The translations under genes were made by a program, and so were the position numbers. Below the pieces are notes generated by a model. That model searched no databases. It was not told the DNA's origin and saw nothing but the letters and a program-made list of their open reading frames with translations. From the NCBI RefSeq assembly GCF_954871325.1, contig NC_088776.1:26584508-26648507 (forward strand): a stretch of DNA of 64,000 nucleotides. The letters run 5' to 3'. Positions 1-10,449 of this stretch are shown in pieces; position 1 is the first letter of the stretch, and each line of letters starts with the position of its first letter. The stretch comes from Gordionus sp. m RMFG-2023. Its lineage: Eukaryota > Nematomorpha > Gordioida > Chordodea > Parachordodidae.

Positions 1-355
1 TAGAGACCATATCCGTAATAACCACCTCACTGAGTGCCCAATTTTATGGAAATTTTATTATTTAAAAAAATCACATAAGATCTTTTGTTTATTGCGAAAC
101 AACAACATATTTAAGGGGAATCTTTTTTTAAAATTAATCTAATTTTTGAAAAAATAACTGACATGTAAAAATGTCAGGAGGACAAAATGTTATTGAATTA
201 TAAAAATATAAAAAATTAAAGATTGTCCAAGGACATTCTATTTCTAGCACCATTAACTTCACCATAAGGTTTCAAAAAATGAGATAATAGGGTTATTTAA
301 TAAATAAACTAAAAATGTTATATTTTTAGCCAATGAATATTTTCCAAATTTAAGT
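1..355. other. Upstream of the collagen gene; nothing recognised
   Basis: A+T-rich sequence with no coding similarity seen. It should contain the collagen promoter if the ATG at 356 is the true start, or intron sequence if earlier exons lie outside the window. No promoter motif was distinctive enough to call. Confidence 0.4.
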
Positions 356-3300
356 ATGGCAACATTTTTTATTTTAACACTATTCTTGCTATTATTTAAC
401 CGAAATAATTTTAAGGGTCCCCCAGGACTAATTGGAATTGACGGAAAAATAGGGCCCCCGGGTGATCCAGGAAAGGATGGTTTACTCGGTAGAAATGGTG
501 AACCTGGCAAAGATGGGCGTCCCGGTGAAACTGGAAATCCTGTATAATATGATTTGCAATCTAATAATATTCTGTTTTATATCGTAATTCTCTAACTATA
601 AAGAAATTCCAGATGTGTGAGAGAGACAACTTTTTTACTTTAATATTATTAATGATCAAGTTAAATATATTGAATAATCTATTCCATTATATTAGATTAT
701 CTGGAATCTTTCATATGTTTATTTATTTTTACCAATATTAAATTTATCAATAAACATTAAACTTTTATAATTAAGGGCCAAGTTGGCGATTCAGGTAAAA
801 CGGTAAATGGAAGGGATGGTATTCCAGGTAAAGATGGTCTACCAGGACGGGACGGAATACCAGGTAGAGAAGGAGAGCCAGCACCACCTGGAGAAAATGG
901 AGATAGAGGTCCGGCAGGCAGAGATGGATCTGAGGGTTCCCCCGGCAAAAATGGGCTAGATGGATTACCCGGAAGGGATGGACACCCAGGTATCAGTTTA
1001 TAATGATATATTAATTTGTAAATTTACTAATATTAACACAGAGATGTTATACATTAATTTATAAGTAATCCCCTCTAGATTAACTAATTCAAAATATTTT
1101 TTTGTTGTGGGTCACAAAATAGGCAAAGATGGTTTTTCAATTCGATATCCGGGTCCACCTGGAATTCCTGGTCCACCCGGTAAAGATGGATCAAATGGTA
1201 ACCATGGCGAACCTGGTCTAGATGGCTTGCCCGGCAAAGATGGTAAACCTGGCAAAGAGGGAGAAACTGGACCTCCTGGAGAGCAGGTGAGTTATTAAAT
1301 AATATAATCATAAAGGGGGTTATTTATTTATATTTGAGCGTTTGATAAGGTAAACCTAGGTTTTGAAAATCGAAATGAAATAAAAAAACTTGTTGTTTAT
1401 ATTTTAATTTTACAATTTTATATAAGATATTGGTAACAAAAACATTTTAACCCAGTTTGGATAAAATTTGGATACTTTTCTGTGAAATTCCAATTTGGTA
1501 TAGGTTAGGATATAATAAGAAAACATCAATTAGCTGGGAAATATAGACTCAGGCATCAAATAAAGATATGCTTTAAAATCACTCGTTCGATATGAAAAAT
1601 GTTCGAAATCTGGAAATATTAGATTCGTTATTTAAAATGTCTGTTATTTTATATATTTTTTAAATGATCGCTAATAATAGCGTCATGTTTGACCATCTAA
1701 CATTTCTTCAATTTTGGAGTTAATTTTAATTGTACGTTATTTATTAGAGATTCAAAAACATGTGGTATACCACGGTTAGCCTTAAGAAATCTATTATTTT
1801 GATGGACATTTTATATATTAAGAATAAAATCATATTGGAGTTTATAAGAAATATTTATTAAAAATATTCTTAATATTTAGATATGTAGGCCAATGAGGGT
1901 TCTTTCTCAAAATTCTATAGTCAGAATCAGAACTAAAATATAATAGTTTGAGATTCAATTTTTAAATTGAAATAATCTATTTACCTAATATAAGTTCTTA
2001 GTTTTAAGTGTGAGATTTTAAATTGGCGGATGATCCGAGAGTATTAGGCGAAAGTCATTTTTAATGTTTTTTTATTACATCAAACAAAGCTTTTTGAAAA
2101 CTTTATATTTCTTAAAATGATACAAGCAATATTAGAAGTTTTTAATGTTGAAATTCAAAGTTTTTGATTACTCTTTCAAAAATGATAGTTTCGATATGTT
2201 TTGGAAAGAAGTTAATTTAAAGGCAAAGGAATTAAATTTAGAGATAGATAGGCGCATTTTAAGGTGACAGGAAAAAAAATACTCTATTAAAATTCGGTAA
2301 GAATTTATTATCATACCATCATTTTGGGTCAGTTACTGAATATACAGACAAATTTATTATCAACTTAGATTATACAATAGCAAGTATAAAAAATCGTTTC
2401 AACAAACCAGTAATAGATCATTTAAATACAAAGCAATTTACTATCCAAAATCTTGATGGAAATTATGTTTCAGTATTCTATGGAGCTGATTTTGAAATGA
2501 TTCCTCTAATTTCATATAGAGGTATGTTTCTGCACTACTCAGTTGGAAGAATGTACATTAAACTCTTTAAAGGACGTTATAACCATATTAAATGAGCAGC
2601 GTAAGAAAGAAATTATTTCGATTTTTTAGAGCATATAAAATTTATTAAAATACTAATAACAATCCCTACAAGTTATTGTTCTGCGGAAAAATCGCATTCA
2701 GGACTAACACGTGTTAAATCTTATTTACTTTTTACGATGAAACCACACCGACTAAATATGCTAATAAAAAAGCAAAAGAACTTGATTTAAAGGTGATAAT
2801 GATTATTATAAATGAAAATGAAATAAGAAGAATCAGATTTTACCTTAAAAAAATATTAACATATATTATATTATATCATTCGCAAAATAAAAATTAAAAA
2901 AACTTTAATGGAAAAAGGTAAGATTTTCTATACTAAATTAAAATTACAAGTTTTTTTAAATATTTTTTTCCAATTAATTAAAAATTTAAAAAAAATTTCA
3001 AACCCCTTAAACATTCTTATAAGTCGCCACTATGATATTTTTTATTTTATTGAATAATTTTAAGAATTTAGGAAATATCTGAAATCAATTTCTGCATTTC
3101 CTAAATATTATAGAAAAGATGTGAACATTTACTTTTAGCTAAGTGTCTCAAATATTAACCTTAATTTTCCAAATGGTGTTTTTGAACTGGGATTATCAAA
3201 TTTGCTGTATTCTGTTAAAAATTTACAAAAGACAAAAATTTTTAAACTCAACATGCCCTTTAAGATTTTTATAAACTTTCGGCCCAGCCCGTAAAAATAA

Positions 3301-6300
3301 TGGACCGCGAAAGGCAAATTTCTAATTTATAAGACCTGATAGTATGACAACTATACCTTGGGCCATCGGTAAATCACTAATATGGGATTTCGCATGTGTC
3401 TCATCATTCCCTTCAAACATAAATTTCAATTTAATAACACTGGAAGAAATTAAAAAGACAAACAAATACAAAATTTTAAAAAACTTCATATTCACTCCAG
3501 TAGTGACCTCTAATTCGCCTTCAACATTTATGTTTTTAAAAAATCTGGGTAATAAAATACGACTTTTCACAAATGAATCCAGAGAATTTCTTTTTATTCG
3601 ACAAAAAATTAAAATAGAAATTTTTAGACACAATTAGGGTTCCTTTTTGGGGACTCAATTATATAATTTTATTTTTAATTATATAATTATAAATTTAGAA
3701 ATTATATTTTTTTAACTAGGTTTTATGTAAAAAAGAAATTTAATAAAATATTTTAATTGTAAAAAAAAAGAAAAAGTAATCAACTCATAATTCAGGAATT
3801 TTACATAAAAAAATTAATGAAAATTAAATGTCTGCCTGGAAAGGGGGTAGACGCATCGTCGACATGGGTGCTTTCCCTCTAGAATATAGCGTCCTTGTGG
3901 AATAAGACTCGTCTTAGTATACCTTGGAATACGTACCGTTTAGATATAGAGTCATAAGAATGAACCTGTCCTTGAAAAAGATAGAAAAGACGGAATGATT
4001 ATTTTTATTATTTATAAAAAGATTAATATAAAAAGATATTCATTTTTTTTAATGTACCTACCCCTTGAATATATTATATATATTTATTTATAATATCTTT
4101 GCGCATCTTATATATAGTCAGGAGAGTAAATCACCTGCTTCTTTGAACCATATATTTACAATCATAATAATCAATATACAATCCAATAAGTATATTAATT
4201 GAAGACCAAATCATAATTATATCAGAGATCCACGAATACGCATCGGTGTCAAACGGTATTGATATTGGATATATTTTATTATTTTGAAGATACCAGTTTA
4301 TTCAACTCTCTAAAGGTTAGTGTTCTAAATTTTCGATATAATTTTGCACAAAAAAAATTATATTATTTAATATTATTAAATATTTTTATATTGTAAAAAT
4401 ACTTAATTTTTTAGACCATTTTTATTTTTTATTTAATATAATAATGTTTCTAAAAAAATTTATTATAAAAGATATTCTCCGTCTGATTTGGTTCCTTTAA
4501 AAAAAACTAACCTCGAAAAGAAAATAAGAAATTGTATATGTTTTTTCAATAATTTTTGTATAAGTGCCAGATATCGGTGGTATCGGCCGGATACCCGGCA
4601 GTATTGAAGTAACGACATCAGTATTCGCTAAGAACCATTATATTTCTAGATTCTATTTATTCATTACATTAAAATTCGGGAAATCTTTAGTATCTAATCA
4701 AAGGAAAATCGGCATATTAAGTTAAAATCTAATTATTTATTTATTTAAAAAATACCTTGCCACTATTGGAACTATCAATTTTATTATATCTGCTTCTTCA
4801 TTCTCTCTTTGCTAGCTGATTAATGCACCACCATTCCTCTACAATATATAAACCTTTGCTCAACAGTAAACGCTAATTTATTCTACTAAGTGTCGTGGTG
4901 TTTGGAATAGTTATTCCCAGGGATGCGAACCGGGCAAAATTTTTTAAAAAAATAGATGGGTTCGGTTCGGGTTTGGTTCAGGGAAATTTTTTAAACCCGG
5001 GTTTAATTCCGGGTTCAGCTCGGCTTTAAGAATATTTTAATTGATAAAAAAATCTATATTTAAATCATAATTGAAAAACTAGACATAGATTTGATACAAA
5101 AGATAAATTTTTTATTTTATTTATAGGCAAAATATAGTTAAAAATACAAAGCATAGTCATGTATCAATTTTAAAAATTTTATTTAGACAAATTTCTTTAA
5201 ATTAACAATATACAATATAATAATTTTTACTTTTACTTGTTCACTTTCATTTTCCTCTAATTAATAATCTTTGAGAATAAGTTAAAAATTAAAAATAAAT
5301 GGCGTAAATGAATTTAATTGTTTAAAATTTATTAACACTTTATAATAGGAATCTTTGGGAATAAAAAATTTTAAAATGGCGTTAAGTTGTTTAAAATTTA
5401 TTAACACTTCACGACAATATTAAAATCTCAATTAAATTATTAATATTTTTATTTACAATTATACAAATATCTTATATGATTTTAAACAATACACTTGAAC
5501 CGGGTTGAAAACCCGCAAATAAAATTCCCAGGTTCGGTTCGGGGTTTTGAAAATTTTATAAACGGGGTTCAGGTTCGGTTCGGGACCAGATTTTTTTTCA
5601 AAAACCCGGGGTTTCTTCTTTGGGTTCGATTCGAATCCCTGATTTTTCCAGTTATCATAACATGGAATTTTAATGGGAAGATGAAAATCGATAGAATTAT
5701 AGAAATAGGAGAAAAAACAGGTGATCACAGCACTATGGATCAGTCATTATTATTCAATCAAAATAGTTTTAATTCTGAATGGATGCCTGTCATCACCCAA
5801 TTGAAAATGTATACTTTGGAATCCTCAGATTTAAATGTTAAAATTTGGTCAATAATAATATAAGACAAATTCTGATAATACGAAACTATCATTTAAAGGA
5901 AATATTATGACGTAAAATAAAATATTATTAAAAATTTATAATCTTACAAAATGACAAGGGACGGTGCATTCAGAACTAAAAATGGGAGACCATATGGGAA
6001 GGGCATATAACCTTCTCTATCTACATTGTCATATATTCTTAGCTTGTAAATAACAAATTTGGCACACTATTTTAAAATTCATTTTTTTATGGAATAGGAG
6101 AACTAAAAATTATATTTATTTTTATAAACTTGGCATTTAAATATTTTTTAAAATAAAATCTAAACAGGGCTTACAAGGATTTAGAGGATCAGTGGGCAGA
6201 AATGGTAAACCTGGAAGAATCGGTAATACAGGTCCGTCTGGAGATAAAGGCTCTAAAGGACCAGAAGGACCTAAAGGTATACCAGGTAAAGATGGTGTGC

Positions 6301-7948
6301 CTGGAACCGATGGCAGGTCTGGGGATAGGGGACCTCAAGGAGATGCGGTTTTTAATTTTAATATATAATGTTTAAAAAATAGAGATTTTTCAATAAAATA
6401 TTTATTTCTATAAAAAAAAATTAAGAGGTTGTATATAAGAATTACTATTTATGTGCAAAATTTAAAAGAAAAAAATGGAATTCTCTATCAGAAACATATC
6501 ATTTACAATTTTAATATGGCTATTTTAAAGAGGTAATTATATATTAAAATTTTTCAATCATAAAAGCATATTGATAGAGGGCTAAAATTTGAATATCTTT
6601 TTTCGATTATTTTTTGACGAAATCGTGTTGAATAGAATAGATTTTGCTTGATTTGAAGTGAAATACCAAATATTATATATTAAAATTATAATATATAGGC
6701 AACCTATCGTAAATAAATCTTTTAACAACTTTTCTAGGGAACTGATGGCACCCCAGGTATTGATGGGAAATCAGGTGAGAAAGGATTAATGGGAATTCCA
6801 GGAAAATTAGGCCACAGGGGAGCCCCTGGAAAAGATGGTGACAATGGTAAATCTGGAAATCCTGGTAGGCCTGGGAAGAATGACAAATGTGATTGCAGCA
6901 TTCCTGAAATTAGCGGAGATGGCTCTACAACGTATGTTAGATACGGTCGCTCAGAGTGTCCTTCTAATACTGGTGCGGAGTTGATTTATACAGGTATTTG
7001 ATTCACCTTTTTGGAATATTTATTAGAATATATTAATTAACATTATTAATTGCAACAGGTTATGTTGCAAGCGGTCATTTCTTTTACACGGGTAGTGGTG
7101 GAGATTATCTATGTTTGCCAAAGGAAATGCAGTACAATAAATATAGCGATGAATTTGATTCAAAATCAAAAATTTGTGGATCCATTTTTAAATTTGGTAG
7201 AGGAGAAAATCATCCATTCCGAATTAATTGGCAAGCTGATGCTCTTCACCAGACAACGATATCGTCTTCCAATTCAAATAGTAATAAGATGCCGTCAAAC
7301 GACGATATTGAAATGACAACAACTGGAATCAAAGTTAAAAAATCAACAAAAAAAGAAAAAAAAATAATTTCTAAAGAAATCAAAGACTCAGACGATACAT
7401 CTATCCTAGAAGTTAGATCTCTGAAAGATAAAGACAAAATAGAGAGGACTATTAGAGAACCTAGCTTATTAGATTTGGTTAAGGATCTGATTGACCCTGA
7501 TTTACAACCTTCAACATTTAAAACGAATCCAAACTCTTCAAAACAAGCAGAAAGAAGCGCTGCAGATTATCAAACTTATGAAATACCATCATCCCAACCT
7601 CAACCACCATATCATGAAAAGATTCCAGGTGACCCCTTATCCGGGCTTACAGCGTTATGTTCTGTGTGCTACATTGCTACTAGAAACACAAATATAATGA
7701 TTCCTGGGGACTCTCGATGTCCAGAGGGTTGGACCCGTGAATATTATGGATACCTTATGGCTGCTAATTATAAACAAGCCCGTACAGCTTACATATGTAT
7801 GGATGAAGAACCCGAGGGAGAGTATATCCCTGATAATACTAAAGTTGGCGGATCTACTTTATATTTGGTGGAAAGTCAATGCGGAAATTTGCCTTGCAGA
7901 AAATATCCAAATGGATATGAAATGCCTTGCGCTGTATGCACTCGTTAA
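356..7948 (+). CDS. Short-chain collagen with C-terminal paired cysteine (C4-like) domain, six exons
   Basis: Exons 356-541, 776-989, 1123-1286, 6168-6347, 6738-6993 and 7059-7948 join in one frame to give 629 residues and a TAA stop. The ATG has A at -3 and G at +4 and opens a hydrophobic stretch (residues 4-14) that would serve as a signal peptide or signal anchor. Alternatively, AAG at 413-415 could be a splice acceptor, making this an internal exon. Gly-X-Y triplets run from residue 21 to about 296 with a few interruptions, and every collagen exon begins with Gly. The C-terminal region (about 302-629) has the hallmarks of short-chain collagens of sponges, cnidarians and molluscs: [17 protein letters not shown], then [20 protein letters not shown] and CGNLPC. 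A lysine/acid-rich insert (about 388-524) splits the two halves. The donor after exon 4 (GTTTTT) is weak. It is likely a secreted matrix protein; that role is inferred. Confidence 0.9.
2330..2800 (+). pseudogene. hAT transposase relic (ZMYM1-like C-terminal part) in collagen intron 3
   Basis: The translation around 2636-2790 reads [20 protein letters not shown] followed by a leucine-rich stretch, matching the hAT C-terminal dimerisation region (typical form: LLTIPVTSCEAERSFS). Upstream sequence from about 2330 looks like the preceding segment of the same ZMYM1-like transposase. Stops interrupt it and no terminal repeats were found, so this is an old fragment in the 4.9 kb intron. Confidence 0.6.
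4223..4612. mobile_element. Possible small hAT MITE (CAGAGATN family)
   Basis: The left side begins CAGAGATCCACGAAT, like the CAGAGATGCAC end of the element at 38142. The right side (about 4569 onward) carries CCAGATATCGGTGG and TATCGGCCGGATAC, resembling the right end of that same element near 40210. The terminal bases on the right are unclear and no target duplication was found, so the boundaries are approximate. Confidence 0.4.
4918..5641. mobile_element. Non-autonomous hAT, 724 bp, in collagen intron 3
   Basis: Ends are CAGGGATGCGAACCGGG on the left and, read inward from the right, CAGGGATTCGAATCGAACCC. The flanking octamers GTTATTCC and ATTTTTCC match at 6 of 8 positions, as expected of an aged 8 bp hAT target duplication. 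GC-rich subterminal stretches repeat GGTTCGG/AACCCGG motifs while the middle is plain A+T-rich DNA. No transposase is encoded. It belongs with the CAGGGATG element at 31462. Confidence 0.8.
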
Positions 7949-9774
7949 TGTAATCATTTATTTAACCATCAGTAGCATTATTTTATTTTCACATTATTTT
8001 TAATTTTATATTATATAGTTATGTATTTTTATCAAACAAAAAATTATATAAAATATTCGTATATATCAATCAAATAATAATATTATAACAATCTAATAAA
8101 AATTAATGAGGAAATCCCACAAAATTTTCAAAAATTAGAAAATTTCATTTTTATCTATTCTGTTATTTCGATTTCATTTTCACGATTTTATCAAAGCAAA
8201 AAAATATATTGAAAATACCAATGTTATCACAATAATGAATTGAGCATAAATGTTAATTTTGGTAAAAATTAAAGTATAATGATAAAATTTCATCAAATTA
8301 ATGAATCAATTTTGCCAATAGGTTGCCTTTGCCATATGTTGCATAATGCAACTAAAAAAGGTAAAATATTTTAATGTTTGATGATATAGAATTAATAACT
8401 ATAAAGTGGTGCAAATATATTCAACAGATTAGAGCTTAAAAATTACAGATATTTATGACATTGAATGGACAGATGTTGTAAAGTGTGTGCCTATGAGATA
8501 CTTGTCACTTTTTCATGCGACTAATTAGCTATCAATCTCATTTTATTAACTTATAATACATACAAATTAAAAATATTTTATTCTAATAGCTCATCTAATC
8601 CAGTACTATAAATGTCTACTAACAATTCGAGGTTTAGGGTTCATATATCGTAAGGTAAAATTTTTCCACGTTTTTTTATTAAAATAAATTCAATACAAAA
8701 TCTATTATAATAATCCACAAAAAACGTCAATCAAAATTAACCAATAGTGTTCTTTTAAAAAATATTTGTCCAATGATAATCACTATAGCAATTTTAAGCC
8801 AATTCTCATGTGATTTATAATATGACGAATATACTCAACACAATATCCATATCAAATTTGCCATTGCAGGTAAAATACTCTTATTTCAGCAAATTTTATT
8901 TAGATAATATTTTTAAAATATTTGTTGCTGAACACCAAAGTAAACACTATTTATTTCAGTATATCCAAAGAATAGTCAAGTTTAAATTCTTCAATTATTT
9001 TATTTTTGATGTGTGAACTTTCATTAGAGTCTATGAATCTGGGCTGAATCAAGGAGATTTGGTTTCAAAGTTAAATTTCAATTATTTTATTTTTGATGAG
9101 ATCACAAATACCAAGGTAAAAATTTATATATTTTATAGGTTTTTGATAAAATGCCTAAAAATATTTCATTTAAATTTAGCCTATTAAACTGTGACTAACT
9201 TAAAAATATATTGCAATTTTTTTCTTCTAGGGATAATAAATCCCAGTATTGCAAACAAAATGATTGCCTTAAATAGCTTAAATATTGTTTATTTTGATTT
9301 AAAGCAATAAATTAAATTTTTGGATATGGGCTTGGGCAAAATTTTTGAAACTTATGATGGGTTTGATTTTTTTTTATTAAATATGGAATGGGCCTGCAAA
9401 TTAATTTTACTGCTGACCTGAGCAGGAGGCTGATGAATAAATCATGGCCTGTGAAGGTCTCTAATTTCAATAACTGAACTATTTCATTTCTCATCTAACT
9501 TTATTTGAACTTAAAGAAATGGGCAAACCATAGATATGCCTTATTTAAATCATTTGCAAAAAAATTTCTGATAATTGCTGGATTCAAGAAATGGTTGGGC
9601 ACAAGGAAATAAAGTAAACCATTGTGAAGTGTATATATGGAGGAAATATTAATCCATTTTTTTAGCATAAATAACAAAAAAAAAATGCCTGTTGTGACCT
9701 TGCTTTAAATTTACATATATTTTAGGGATTTTTATGAACTCTTTATCAAAAATATTAGTTAATTGCCCGTCAAG
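7949..9774. other. 3' flank of the collagen gene; no gene recognised
   Basis: A+T-rich DNA. A 20 bp-scale motif (CAATTATTTTATTTTTGATG) occurs twice near 8992 and 9079, a small local duplication. The stretch 9310-9500 is slightly richer in G and may be an old hAT end, but no paired end was found. Confidence 0.5.
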
Positions 9775-10449
9775 AATGACGGGTAATCAGAATTTTCTTC
9801 TTTATTTAACGATGGATGAATAATAAATTTTACCTTTATTTGATGATAAATGAATCAGAAATTTTCCTATCTTATGAGATGTGATTCAGAAATTTATATT
9901 TATTTAGATGAGGGATTAATCTAAAAATTTTTATAAAATATATTTATGAAGTATATGGTTAGTGATTTTAATTTATGTGCACGATAAAAAATCTTAACTA
10001 AATTTTTATTCATTTGTATTTGTAATTTAAAATAATATATTCTTGCTAGAACCTCATAAGATAGGAAATCTGATTCATTCATCACATACACGTAGCCAAG
10101 ATTTTCATAGGGGGGGGAATTACAAAATTACTGGGGGCCTCGCTCCCCAGACCCTATTTTTGGCGGGCCTTTGGCCAGCTTTTGTCCGGCCTTCGGCCGG
10201 ATTTTGGTCTATATAGTCATAAAATATTTTTACAAGAATTTTTAATAAAAAACATAAGCCTGGAACAAATATGAAATACATTTTTATTAGTTTATATAAA
10301 ATATAATAGATTACTTTTGTATACATTAATATAAAAGTGTTATAAAGAGATAACGGTGGTGATAGATAATGGTGGTGTTTTTTTATTTATAATAAATTTA
10401 TTCTAAAACTAAAAATGATACTAAAAATAAATATAAAACAAGGTATATA

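Noticed and set aside
757-948. Minus-strand Pro/Gly-rich ORF (and those at 259-510 and 1084-1311)
   Set aside because: These are antisense readings of the collagen Gly-X-Y exons; codon symmetry of GGN/CCN makes them look collagen-like, but the splice sites and C-terminal domain fit only the plus strand.
3322-3637. Overlapping ORFs on both strands at 3322-3637
   Set aside because: No recognisable motif, A+T-driven composition, and located inside a collagen intron; most likely chance.
3830-3990. GC-richer patch with GACGCATCGTCGAC considered as an RNA gene or SINE head
   Set aside because: No tRNA-like boxes, no cloverleaf and no second copy in the window.
5459-5863. ORFs across the right end of the 4918-5641 MITE
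   Set aside because: Their coding potential comes from the GC-rich subterminal repeats of the hAT element and runs over its border into unrelated sequence.
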